The position numbers were made by a program, and so were the translations under genes. This document shows, in pieces, positions 50,177 to 59,989 of a stretch of 64,000 nt of DNA. Numbering within the stretch: the stretch's first letter is position 1; each line of letters starts with the position of its first letter. The notes beneath the pieces are model-generated. The model had not been told where the DNA came from, did not search any database, and saw nothing but the letters and a program-made list of their open reading frames with translations. Source of the stretch: Granulosicoccus sp. (GTDB taxonomy: Bacteria; Pseudomonadota; Gammaproteobacteria; Granulosicoccales; Granulosicoccaceae); assembly GCA_023301725.1 (NCBI GenBank), contig JALZUD010000050.1:1-64000 (forward strand). Direction: 5' to 3'.

Positions 50177-52882
50177 CTATGGACCGAAGCTAGCGGTGCC
50201 CTGATAGGCTTCCCGCTGATACACCCTTAGATAATCAATATCGAATTCAAGCGGAAAATTATCAGGATTGGTTACATCCGGAGTGGGCGCCCAAGCACTG
50301 CCCGCAACCAGATAGGTAACAACACTCATGGGTTGTCTGGACACCATAGGGCCAGTTAAACGTTGTATCTCTTTACCATCAATGTACCAAATCACAAGCT
50401 GAGGCTCCCACAACACACCAAATGTGTGAAAGTCATCGCTGTACAATTCGCCAGTCGGATTTTCAAATGACATGGTGGGGGCAGATCGTGTTAGCCCTGT
50501 ACTGACATCATCAAAATGATAAGTCTGGAAAGCGTCTTCGTCGCCGAATGGATTTTCACCGAGATATTCGAGAATATCGATTTCAGGAGCATGTAGATTT
50601 ACGCCACTGCCCGGAAACCTATGGAACAGGAAGAAACTCGATAACGCCCCGAAAGAAGCACTGGGTTTCATTCTTCCTTCTACGTATCCGTACAGAAAAC
50701 CAAACCTATCTTGCGTAGACAACGCACCAGAGAGAAACAGGCATCGCTCGTTACCTGTCGGATCGATGGCATCACATACCGGCGGCAAGTTCTCTTCCAA
50801 TTCGGGAGGCGTCGGAATTGCGTTTATTGTCAGGTTGTCGCCATCAAAGGAGAAAGGATCGTAGCCGAACTCAGGGTCTCTCTGTGTGTTCACAAAGTAC
50901 TGTTGCTCGCCATTGATGATGAATGAGTCACCAAATGTTAGCTCGGTTTGCCACTTAGTGGGATCGATAGACGTGCCCTCAAACTCATCATTGAATATCA
51001 AGTCGAATTCATCAAGGAAGAATCGTGTTTCGGACAGATCATTGTTCTGTGCAAAACGATCGTCAGGCATTTTGAAAAAATCATCGAAGATCGGCACTGG
51101 AGCGTTCTCAAGCAGATGGTAGGTAATGCTCAGCGGTGCGGATCTTGGCGACTCCTGCCCTTCGCCGTCGAATGCTGATACCTGATAAGTGTACGTTTCG
51201 CCAGGCACAGGTTGATTGTCCCGACAGTTGTGCACTCGTGTATCGAAGCGAGTGAAGTTACAGTCAATAAACGACGTAGTGCTCCAGTATTTGTCTAACT
51301 CTGCCTGGGCGCCGCCATTGATGTCGGTTAGATCAGGCGACACAACATAGACAACCCCGTCGCTGCGGTAGATGTTGTATGACGCTACGGCTACATCATC
51401 GTTTGCAGGTGCCCAGCTGAATTCTGCCCAGTTATTAGCAACAAGGTCGAATCGTAGATTCTTTGGTGTTGTGGGTGGACCACCAGGTGTCGGCACCTCG
51501 GGATCGATTTCCAACAGTGAGCCAAATGGATCATTCGCGTTGGGGCTGGGGAAACGATTAGAGGGATCAAGCACAGGCACCATTTCGCCTGAGTCGTCGA
51601 GGGGCGGGAGCTCTGTTGGAGCTTGCGGCTCTTCCGGTGCAACTGGTGTTTGCGGCTCCTCTGGTGCATCCGGGGTTTGCGGCTCTTCCGGTGCATCCGG
51701 GGTTTGCGGCTCTTCCGGTGTAGCTGGGGTTTCAGGTTCGGCAGGTGCTTCAGGTTCTGTAGGTGCCACCGGCGTGCCGGTCCGCCGTTGCGACACAGTC
51801 TCGGAACGCACACTGAAGTTTCGAGCCTCGTCGAAGGCAACGACCGAGTATGAATGATTCGAGTCCGGATCTACACCAATATCGACAAAGGAAGTTCTAC
51901 TTGTGGTGAGCAGATACTCGCCGTCTCTATCAACATTGTAACCAACCACACCCACGTTATCGGCGGACGCCTGCCAAGTGAAAATATTAGCAGTGCCAGA
52001 AACCGCGAGAGCCAAACCTGTTGGAGCGTCAGGCCTAGTGGTGTCTGGCTGATCGTCGTCAGAATCGGGAATCGCTGGAGTGTCTGGAGCGACAGGCTCG
52101 ATTTCCACAGGATTTGGCACAGTTGAACCTGTATCAGGTTGATCGCCAACACGAACGCTAAGCACTTCGGCCTCAGATTGTGAACTGTAGTTGCGGGCTT
52201 CGTCAAAAGCTACTAACGAGTAGTTGTTTACACGTGTGGATGAAGGATTGGCATCTGTATATCGGGTAGTGAAGACGGTATCGAGGTAGTTTCCATCTCT
52301 GTAGACGTTGTAGCCAATGGTACCAACGTTGTCTGAAGCCACGTTCCAGCTGAACGACAAAGCATTACTTTGAGCAGAGATCAGAGCTAGGCCATTCGGA
52401 TTTGAAGGGCGCTGCGTATCGGGTCCAGTGTTGCTACCGCCGCCGCTATTGCCTGAATCAGTATCGTCTGATTCATCTGGCACGACGTCTACCGATGCCG
52501 CCAGTACCAGCACCTCAGAACGTTCTGAATAGCTGCGCGATTCACCATCATTAGGCACATCAAACGCTGTGATGTAAAATTCATTGTTAATTTGTGTGTC
52601 AACTGCACCAGAAAAGCGTGTGTCGAAGACAGTCCTTAAGTACTGGTCGTTGACATATACATTGTACCCAGCAACCTCGTTGTCGTCGGTTGAGGCCGCC
52701 CACTGCAAACTAACTTGGTTGTTGCTAGCAGAACCAGAGGGTGTGCCCGGCATGCTAGGGCGATCTGCTAGTGCGGCTGAGCTCAATGCAAGCAATCCGA
52801 AAAGAGTTGTGCTGGCTAGCACGGTTTGCCTGAAACGCTTGCTCTGCAAGGTTGTGGATCGAACGAAAAATGGCCTATCCAT
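50177..52882 (-). CDS. Secreted glycoside hydrolase family 16 protein with fibronectin type III domains
   Basis: Signal peptide; several FN3-like repeats (DNVGTIGYNVYRDGNYLDTVFTTRYTD); GH16 catalytic motif APEIDILEYLG; C-terminal FDIDYLRVYQ. Confidence 0.92.
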   Translation of the reverse strand: MDRPFFVRSTTLQSKRFRQTVLASTTLFGLLALSSAALADRPSMPGTPSGSASNNQVSLQWAASTDDNEVAGYNVYVNDQYLRTVFDTRFSGAVDTQINNEFYITAFDVPNDGESRSYSERSEVLVLAASVDVVPDESDDTDSGNSGGGSNTGPDTQRPSNPNGLALISAQSNALSFSWNVASDNVGTIGYNVYRDGNYLDTVFTTRYTDANPSSTRVNNYSLVAFDEARNYSSQSEAEVLSVRVGDQPDTGSTVPNPVEIEPVAPDTPAIPDSDDDQPDTTRPDAPTGLALAVSGTANIFTWQASADNVGVVGYNVDRDGEYLLTTSRTSFVDIGVDPDSNHSYSVVAFDEARNFSVRSETVSQRRTGTPVAPTEPEAPAEPETPATPEEPQTPDAPEEPQTPDAPEEPQTPVAPEEPQAPTELPPLDDSGEMVPVLDPSNRFPSPNANDPFGSLLEIDPEVPTPGGPPTTPKNLRFDLVANNWAEFSWAPANDDVAVASYNIYRSDGVVYVVSPDLTDINGGAQAELDKYWSTTSFIDCNFTRFDTRVHNCRDNQPVPGETYTYQVSAFDGEGQESPRSAPLSITYHLLENAPVPIFDDFFKMPDDRFAQNNDLSETRFFLDEFDLIFNDEFEGTSIDPTKWQTELTFGDSFIINGEQQYFVNTQRDPEFGYDPFSFDGDNLTINAIPTPPELEENLPPVCDAIDPTGNERCLFLSGALSTQDRFGFLYGYVEGRMKPSASFGALSSFFLFHRFPGSGVNLHAPEIDILEYLGENPFGDEDAFQTYHFDDVSTGLTRSAPTMSFENPTGELYSDDFHTFGVLWEPQLVIWYIDGKEIQRLTGPMVSRQPMSVVTYLVAGSAWAPTPDVTNPDNFPLEFDIDYLRVYQREAYQGTASFGP
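51627..51734 (-). repeat. Four tandem 27-bp coding repeats (9-aa PDAPEEPQT-type linker)
   Basis: Units at 51627, 51654, 51681 and 51708 on the + strand, e.g. ggctcttccggtgcatccggggtttgc; encode the Pro/Glu linker between FN3 domains. Confidence 0.88.
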
Positions 52883-53134
52883 AGGATTTAAGCACCTAAT
52901 TAAAGTTAGTCAGTGAATTGTTGTGACGAGCTTCAAAATACAAACATGGTGCCCATGACGTTTCGGCAATTGTATACAACAAGCTCGTTAAGGTCTGTTA
53001 CCAAGGCAAAAATCTACCGTCTAAATTACCTGTGAAAACATGCGTTTTTGTGCTTGTATTGTTCTAAATCCTTGATTCCTAGCACCACTTTGAGCAGTCT
53101 ACATTCTTAATCAATAGAGCTTTCTTGTCAGTTT

Positions 53135-54238
53135 CTAGCTTAATGTGTAACGACTTTTCACCAGACGGTCTAGCCACTTCACCAGAACACCATCAATGGT
53201 TTGTTGAACGCCAATTGAAAATCTGTCCATAAAGCTTCTCTTCTCTTCATAAGAGAGCAGCAGAACCTCTCGAAGTTCACACGCACCTACTAAATATTGA
53301 TCACTGGTTGATAGCTCATCGGCTAAGTACAGGTCGAGTGCATCCTGTCCGGACCATATTTCCCCGGTGGCAACTTGCTCTATATCCAGCTTTGGGCGAC
53401 GTTCACTAACATAGCGCTTGAACTGCCCGTGGATCTTCTCAATATCTTCAATGAACTTTGAGCGTCCCTCATCGGTGTTCTCTCCAAATACCGTTAGCGT
53501 GCGTTTGTACTTACCCGCCGTCAACATTTCGAAATCAATATTTAGCTCTTTTAGCAAGCGATGTACGTTTGGTATTTGCGCAACCACACCAATCGAACCA
53601 AGCACAGCGAAAGGTGCAACCACAAGCTTGTCTGCAACACAGGCCATCATATAACCGCCGCTTGCAGCTACCTTGTCAACACACACAGTAAGAGGTATTT
53701 TTTTATCGCGAATACGATCCAGTTGAGAGGCTGCCAAACCATAAGAGGTGACCATGCCACCACCACTTTCCAAGCGTATTAACACCTCATCATCAGGTGT
53801 CGCGGTAGTCAGCAGAGCGGTGATTTCACGTCTTAGTTTTTCAACTTCAGAAGCACGGATATCGCCATCGAAGTCGAGCACATACAGTCGAGATTTTTTA
53901 TTCTCATCTGCAATGGTTTCACCACTACCACGTTGTTTTTTTGCCTTTTTAGCTGCAACCTTCGCCGCCTTCTTCTCTTCTTTGCGTTTCGCTTTTTGTA
54001 CTTTTTCTTCTGCCGCTTGTTCTACCTCATCGAGCAAGGAAAACGATAGTGCTTCTTTCAGATCTTCAAGCTGCTCGTTGTATTTCTTGATCCGAATGCT
54101 GCCTTGCTTGTCACCGCCTGGATCTGCCTTGGAGCGAGACGCAGCTGCAAAAACAAAAAATGCTATCAGAGCCACGGTTATGATTACCGTTAGCGCCTTA
54201 AGAAAAAACAGGCCATAGTCGAGAAAAAATTCAGTCAC
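53135..54238 (-). CDS. sohB: SohB-like S49 family protease
   Basis: VLDFDGDIRASEVEKLRREITALLTTATPDDEVLIRLESGGGMVTSYGLAASQLDRIRDKKIPLTVCVDKVAASGGYMMACVADKLVVAPFAVLGSIGVVAQ. Confidence 0.95.
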   Translation of the reverse strand: MTEFFLDYGLFFLKALTVIITVALIAFFVFAAASRSKADPGGDKQGSIRIKKYNEQLEDLKEALSFSLLDEVEQAAEEKVQKAKRKEEKKAAKVAAKKAKKQRGSGETIADENKKSRLYVLDFDGDIRASEVEKLRREITALLTTATPDDEVLIRLESGGGMVTSYGLAASQLDRIRDKKIPLTVCVDKVAASGGYMMACVADKLVVAPFAVLGSIGVVAQIPNVHRLLKELNIDFEMLTAGKYKRTLTVFGENTDEGRSKFIEDIEKIHGQFKRYVSERRPKLDIEQVATGEIWSGQDALDLYLADELSTSDQYLVGACELREVLLLSYEEKRSFMDRFSIGVQQTIDGVLVKWLDRLVKSRYTLS

Positions 54239-54307
54239 AAGTAAACCTCTATCTATTATCGGATACGCAATTAAACGTTTATAAGACCAATCAATGTATG
54301 AAGCCAG

Positions 54308-56710
54308 CTATTGTTTATAAATAAACCAACATTGGTGAATACGTGGGTTACGCGTAAAGTCACGATCGATTGACCAACGACTTCGATCTTCCACACGAAT
54401 ACCGCGCACTGTGTCGTTAACCAACTCCTCATCAATTTTGAAACGACGGTAGTTGTTTGAAAATATCAGCAAAGCACCCGGAGCCATAACAGCCAAGCAG
54501 GCATCAACGGCCTTCACATGATCGCGCTGCACATTCCAGTCTTCCTCGTGATCAGTCGAGTTTGAAAACGTCGGTGGATCAAGCAATACCAGATCAAAAA
54601 GCGCGTTAGCAGATAAGCCTACACTTGCACCTGCAAGCCAGGTAAAGACATCTTGCCTGACCACTTCGTGCAATTGAGCGGCCGCATTATTGCTATCCAG
54701 ATTGCGTTTTGCCCACTGACAATAGCGATTAGATGAATCAACGGATACGCTGCTATGCGCTCCACCACAAGCGGCAGCAACTGTCGCTGTAGCAGTGTAG
54801 GCAAAAAGATTAAGAAAACGCTTGCCCGAAGCTTGTTGATGTATATAACGACGCACTGGGCGATGATCCAGAAACAGGCCAATGTCCAGATAATCCGTCA
54901 GATTCAGCTCAAGCTTGGCATCATGCTCAGTTACGTACACGACACTGGATGAAGCGGCTGCTAACCTGCGGTACTGGTCATCACCCGATTTCACTGAACG
55001 CACTTTAAGATGAATATTTTCTGCAGGGATATTTAATGCTTCAGGTAATGCTGCGACCAATGCATCTAATCGCGCTTCTGCCATCGCAAGGTTCACTGTG
55101 GCAGGCGCTTGGTATTCCTGCACAACGCAATGCGTGGCGTCTGTGTTGATGATATCCACCGCTACCGCAAATTCAGGCAAATCAGCATCGTACAAACGAT
55201 AGGCACTAATTTTATTTTGCTTCAACCAGCCTTTGAGGTTGCGCTGATTTTTGCGGATGCGGTTGATAAACGGAAGTACATCAACATCGAGCTCATTCGC
55301 ATCAGGAGCGCGAATTGGCAAACTCTCGCTAGGTTCGTGTTTTGCCCGGTACAACACCGCTTGCGGGTGCTCGCTGCTATCTTCGCTGTCGCCTGAAACT
55401 AACGCTGCTGGAGCGGCTTCAACGGGCTCTTCTTTTGACGCATCTATTGAAGATTCTGATGAAGCCTCTGACACCACGTCTTTGGACTTCACGCGAGCAG
55501 CCGGTATCTGACCCTGCAAAAGTACACAATCTATCCCACCGTTACGAGTGGACAACAAAGTTGATAGCGGCAATCTTGCACGCGCATAAGGGGCCGCACT
55601 TGCGGTAAATAAGGAGCACATCCAGCCACCAAAGTACCGACTTAAATCGCCACCAAGTGTCTTGTAGAAATGTGCATCAGCAGCAAGTCGCTCACCATAG
55701 GGCGGATTAGTTATCACATGCCCTTCACCTGCAGCGTATGCTGATGCAGGTGGTGGGTTGTCAAGTGGCTGACAGTACACCTCTACGCAATCGTCGACTC
55801 CCGCAGCCGTCAGATTTGCCCGGCAGGCGTCAATTGCTTCTCCGTCCTGATCACTGCCTGCCATGTGGATCTGCGACAGCGTAATGGCGTCATTAGCATC
55901 CGCCAGTAGTTGCTGCCATGCAATGTCATCGTGCTGCTTCCAGCCAAGAAATCCAAAGTACTCGCGCGTGAGCCCGGGCGCTCTGTTCGTGGCGATTAAG
56001 GCCGCCTCTATCAGCAAAGTGCCTGAGCCACACAAAGGATCGTAAAGAGAGCTACCTTCTTCGACCGCCTCTGGCCAACCACTAGCCAACAGAATGGCAG
56101 CAGCCAGATTTTCTTTCAGCGGCGCCAACCCACCAGAGCCTCTGTAGCCTCGACGATGCAAGCTGCTGCCCGACAAATCTATAGCAATGCGGGCTTGATC
56201 TCTGAACAGATACACGTTGATTCTCACATCAGGCGTGTTGCGCTCCACATCGGGTCGCCGGTCGTACTTGTCCCGAAATTGGTCAACGACAGCATCTTTG
56301 ACTTTCAGCGCACCGTACTGTGAATGCGTAATGACAGAGTTGGCTGTAAAAAAGTCCACGGCCAGTGAGCCGTCAACTGACATATGCTCGGACCAGTCGA
56401 TCTCCTGCACTCGTTCGTAGAGAGCCTCAGGCGAGGCGGCAGGTCCTTTGTGGATGGGCAGCAATACGCGATTGGCAAGGCGAGACCAGAGACAGGCTCT
56501 GTAGCCTTCTGCCAGAGTTCCGAAGAAGCGAACCCCCGCCCCGGCTGTTTGCACTTGAGAGAAGTCCAAGGCCTTGAATTCGCTCGCCAGTAGGTCAGCG
56601 AGACCGCCACCACAGGTGGCATAAAACTCAAGGTGCTCTTGGGCACTATCTTTGGCACTATCTTTGGCACTATCTTTGGCACCAAAGGCCTGGGTGTTGG
56701 AGCTTGACAA
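54308..56710 (-). CDS. rlmL: Bifunctional 23S rRNA methyltransferase RlmKL
   Basis: EFYATCGGGLADLLASEF; LYDPLCGSGTLLIEAALIATNRAPGLTREYFGF; ITNPPYGERL; C-terminal domain RFLNLFAYTATATVAAACGGAHSSVSVDSS, LVLLDPPTFSNS. Confidence 0.95.
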   Translation of the reverse strand: MSSSNTQAFGAKDSAKDSAKDSAQEHLEFYATCGGGLADLLASEFKALDFSQVQTAGAGVRFFGTLAEGYRACLWSRLANRVLLPIHKGPAASPEALYERVQEIDWSEHMSVDGSLAVDFFTANSVITHSQYGALKVKDAVVDQFRDKYDRRPDVERNTPDVRINVYLFRDQARIAIDLSGSSLHRRGYRGSGGLAPLKENLAAAILLASGWPEAVEEGSSLYDPLCGSGTLLIEAALIATNRAPGLTREYFGFLGWKQHDDIAWQQLLADANDAITLSQIHMAGSDQDGEAIDACRANLTAAGVDDCVEVYCQPLDNPPPASAYAAGEGHVITNPPYGERLAADAHFYKTLGGDLSRYFGGWMCSLFTASAAPYARARLPLSTLLSTRNGGIDCVLLQGQIPAARVKSKDVVSEASSESSIDASKEEPVEAAPAALVSGDSEDSSEHPQAVLYRAKHEPSESLPIRAPDANELDVDVLPFINRIRKNQRNLKGWLKQNKISAYRLYDADLPEFAVAVDIINTDATHCVVQEYQAPATVNLAMAEARLDALVAALPEALNIPAENIHLKVRSVKSGDDQYRRLAAASSSVVYVTEHDAKLELNLTDYLDIGLFLDHRPVRRYIHQQASGKRFLNLFAYTATATVAAACGGAHSSVSVDSSNRYCQWAKRNLDSNNAAAQLHEVVRQDVFTWLAGASVGLSANALFDLVLLDPPTFSNSTDHEEDWNVQRDHVKAVDACLAVMAPGALLIFSNNYRRFKIDEELVNDTVRGIRVEDRSRWSIDRDFTRNPRIHQCWFIYKQ
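56642..56677 (-). repeat. Three tandem 12-bp repeats encoding AKDS at the RlmKL N-terminus
   Basis: ggcactatcttt x3 on the + strand; protein MSSSNTQAFGAKDSAKDSAKDSAQEH. Confidence 0.9.
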
Positions 56711-56848
56711 AAATGTGCCTCAAAGCGCGGCCAATAAACTGTTTGGCAACGACCGGTGGTTTGCGATCAAATCCTGAATAGGGATAGTATACGGGCAAGA
56801 AGGTTCGTCGCTTTCACAATCGACACGTTTACTGAGCAAGTTATAGAT

Positions 56849-58261
56849 ATGAAACTGACAAGTTTTGGTGCGGCCGAGGAAGTGACAGGCTCCTGTCACC
56901 TCATCGAGCTTGATGGCTCAAAAGTGTTGTTCGACTGCGGACTAATTCAAGGCCGCCGGAAAGAAGCACTGCGAAATCACGATCCGTTCCCATTCAATCC
57001 TGCCGAGCTGGACGCGGTTGTTTTGAGTCATGCCCACATTGACCACTGCGGGCGATTGCCTGTTTTGATCAAACAGGGCTTCAAAGGAAAGATTTTCACT
57101 CATGCTGCCACCTGCGATCTAGTGATGATCCTGCTCAAGGATTCAGCGTACCTGAACGCCCGCGATGTGGAATACCGCAACAAGAAGCGTAAACGGGCAG
57201 GCAAGAAGCTACTAGAGCCTCTGTACGATCAAACAGATGTGGAAACCACGCTGGACAGACTAGAGCCCATCCCGTATGAGAAACCCACTAGGGTAGCTCC
57301 AGGATTCTCAATAAGGCTGTGCGACGCTGGCCACATTATGGGATCGTCGATGGTTGAAATCACGCTTACAGAGCGGGACGAGACACGAGTTGTGGTTTTC
57401 AGTGGCGATCTGGGCCACCGTGGCTCCCCGATCTTGCGAGATTTTACGTACCTGAAAAAAGCGGACCTGCTGCTCATGGAGAGCACTTACGGAAACAGGC
57501 TACACCGCGACTGGTCTGAAACCCTGCAGGAAGTCAGCGAAATTGCTAGCGCCTTAAGTAGTGCGCGCGGCAATATTCTCATTCCTGCATTTTCAGTGGG
57601 TCGCAGCCAAATGATTCTCTACACCATGGCGCGCTATTTTAAGGAGTGGGATTTAGGCCGCTGGAAAATTTTTCTCGACAGCCCAATGGCCATTCGCGCA
57701 AGCGAGGTGTACCTCAACCACGTCGCCTTGTATGATGAGGAAGCTGCAGATTTTTACCGACAAAATGGTCCGTTGCTGTCCATGCCTAATCTGTCGTTCT
57801 CCCAGACCGTGGACGAGTCACGCGCCATCAATCAGATGCCCTCTGGCGCTATCGTCATCGCGGGCAGTGGCATGTGCACAGGTGGTAGAATAATGCATCA
57901 TTTAAAACACAACCTTTGGCGTCCAGACGCCCACGTCATTATTGCCGGCTATCAATCTCCCGGCTCTCTGGGCCGAAGACTAGTGGATGGCAAAGACACA
58001 GTGCGCGTCTGGGGCGAAACGATAAAAGTGAGAGCGAAAATCCACACAATTGGCGGCTTATCGGCACATGCTGACCAACAAGGATTGGTCGACTGGTATG
58101 GACATTTCGACAACGCACCCCCAGCACTGCTTGTGCACAGAGAAAAACCCGCCATGGACGCCCTCGCTGGCAGACTGAGTGATGAATTTGGCGCACGAGT
58201 GCATAGCGCCAAGCCAGGCAAATCAACCGATTTACTGGCGCTTGAGAAATTTGGACATTAG
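56849..58261 (+). CDS. MBL-fold/beta-CASP RNA-metabolising nuclease
   Basis: MKLTSFGAAEEVTGSCHLIELDGSKVLFDCGLIQG; SHAHIDHCGRLPVL; ESTYGNRLH; IPAFSVGRSQ; GSGMCTGGRIMHHL; GGLSAHADQ. Confidence 0.94.
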   Translation: MKLTSFGAAEEVTGSCHLIELDGSKVLFDCGLIQGRRKEALRNHDPFPFNPAELDAVVLSHAHIDHCGRLPVLIKQGFKGKIFTHAATCDLVMILLKDSAYLNARDVEYRNKKRKRAGKKLLEPLYDQTDVETTLDRLEPIPYEKPTRVAPGFSIRLCDAGHIMGSSMVEITLTERDETRVVVFSGDLGHRGSPILRDFTYLKKADLLLMESTYGNRLHRDWSETLQEVSEIASALSSARGNILIPAFSVGRSQMILYTMARYFKEWDLGRWKIFLDSPMAIRASEVYLNHVALYDEEAADFYRQNGPLLSMPNLSFSQTVDESRAINQMPSGAIVIAGSGMCTGGRIMHHLKHNLWRPDAHVIIAGYQSPGSLGRRLVDGKDTVRVWGETIKVRAKIHTIGGLSAHADQQGLVDWYGHFDNAPPALLVHREKPAMDALAGRLSDEFGARVHSAKPGKSTDLLALEKFGH

Positions 58262-58317
58262 CAGAAAATCAGTTTCAGCACCTAATGCAGATCACTACGA
58301 ATAATGAGTAAAACACA

Positions 58318-59979
58318 ATGAGTACAGAAGAAGCACGAGAGTCGATGGAGTTTGATGTTGTCATTGTTGGTGCTGGACCCGCTGGTCTTGCAACAGCCTG
58401 CAAGCTCATGCAAATCGCTCAAGAATTGGAACAAGAGATCAGTGTTGTGGTTCTGGAGAAGGGCTCAGAGGTTGGTGCGCACATTCTCTCCGGTGCTGTT
58501 ATTGAGCCTCGCGCTCTGGACGAGCTGTTTCCTGACTGGAAAGAGGACGGTGCGCCATTAACAACGGCCGTGACGCGCGACGACATCATGTTTTTTACAA
58601 GCGCGACCAAGTCCGTGAAAATACCCGCTTTTCTATCACCTAAAACCATGCACAACCACGGTAACTACGTGGCCAGTTTAGGTAACCTGACGCGCTGGCT
58701 GGGCGAGAAAGCGGAAAGCTTAGGTGTTGAAATTTTTCCAGGGTTTGCAGCTGCCGAAATTTTGTTCCATGAGGATGGCCGTGTACGCGGTGTCGCAACG
58801 GGTGATATGGGACTGGACATCAACGGTGAGCCAAAAGATAGCCATGAACGTGGCATGGAGTTGCACGCCAAGTACACTATTTTTTCTGAAGGTTGTCGTG
58901 GGCATCTTGGCAAACAGCTTATTTCGCAATTCAAGCTCGATGCAGGCAAGTCACCGCAACACTACGGCATTGGTATCAAAGAGTTGTGGCAGATAGATCC
59001 TAGCAAGCACGAGCCCGGCGTTGTAGTTCACGGCGCAGGTTGGCCTTTGTCAGAGACAAAAACCACCGGTGGCGCCTTCATGTACCACCTAGAAAACAAC
59101 CAGGTGGTTGTTGGCCTTATCATTGACCTCAATTACTCCAACCCTCATTTGAGTACCTTTGATGAGTTTCAGCGATTCAAGCAGCATCCTGTTATCAAGG
59201 ATGTTTTAACAGGCGGAGAGCGAGTGAGCTACGGCGCTCGCGCCATTGTTAAGGGCGGCTTAAATTCCCTGCCCAAGATGAGCATGCCGGGCGCTTTGCT
59301 CGTGGGCTGCGATGCAGGCACACTGAATTTCGCCAAAATAAAAGGTACGCACACTGCTATGAAGTCTGGCATGGTGGCCGCTGAAACTATTGCTGCCGCT
59401 TTAGCTAAGGGCGATGAAGGACGCGAGCTTACCGAATACAACGATGCATTTCTGCAAAGCTGGGCAGGAGCAGAACTAACAAGTTCAAAAAATTGGGGGC
59501 CAGCCTTGCATAAATTTGGTATGTACCTTGGTGGTGCATATAACTACATTGATCAGAATTTTTTCAACGGCAAGTTGCCATTTAACTTTAAAGATGACAT
59601 AGCAGATCACGACACCCTGTTGCCTGCCAAAGATTGCACAAAGCCCGACTACCCCAGACCTGATGGCAAAATTAGTTTTGACAAACCTACCTCTGTATTT
59701 TTGTCGAACACAAATCATGAAGACAACCAACCAGTACATCTGCAGTTAATAGATACTGAAGTTCCCATGCAGATCAATTTGCCAAAATACGATGAACCTG
59801 CTCAACGCTATTGCCCGGTTGGTGTGTATGAGGTTGTGATTGAAGCTGACGTGCCGCACTTGCAAATCAATTCACAAAACTGCATTCATTGTAAAACCTG
59901 CGACATAAAAGATCCAAGCCAGAATATTAACTGGGTGGTGCCTGAAGGTGGCGGTGGCCCTAACTACCCGAACATGTAG
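58318..59979 (+). CDS. Electron transfer flavoprotein-ubiquinone oxidoreductase
   Basis: FDVVIVGAGPAGLATACKL; C-terminal 4Fe-4S region RYCPVGVYEVV...QNCIHCKTCDIKDPSQNINWVVPEGGGGPNYPNM. Confidence 0.95.
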   Translation: MSTEEARESMEFDVVIVGAGPAGLATACKLMQIAQELEQEISVVVLEKGSEVGAHILSGAVIEPRALDELFPDWKEDGAPLTTAVTRDDIMFFTSATKSVKIPAFLSPKTMHNHGNYVASLGNLTRWLGEKAESLGVEIFPGFAAAEILFHEDGRVRGVATGDMGLDINGEPKDSHERGMELHAKYTIFSEGCRGHLGKQLISQFKLDAGKSPQHYGIGIKELWQIDPSKHEPGVVVHGAGWPLSETKTTGGAFMYHLENNQVVVGLIIDLNYSNPHLSTFDEFQRFKQHPVIKDVLTGGERVSYGARAIVKGGLNSLPKMSMPGALLVGCDAGTLNFAKIKGTHTAMKSGMVAAETIAAALAKGDEGRELTEYNDAFLQSWAGAELTSSKNWGPALHKFGMYLGGAYNYIDQNFFNGKLPFNFKDDIADHDTLLPAKDCTKPDYPRPDGKISFDKPTSVFLSNTNHEDNQPVHLQLIDTEVPMQINLPKYDEPAQRYCPVGVYEVVIEADVPHLQINSQNCIHCKTCDIKDPSQNINWVVPEGGGGPNYPNM

Positions 59980-59989
59980 ACCGTACTCT

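Noticed and set aside
51372-51857. Plus-strand ORF rich in GSSGASGVCGSSG
   Set aside because: Antisense shadow of the Pro/Glu repeat linker in the GH16 protein.
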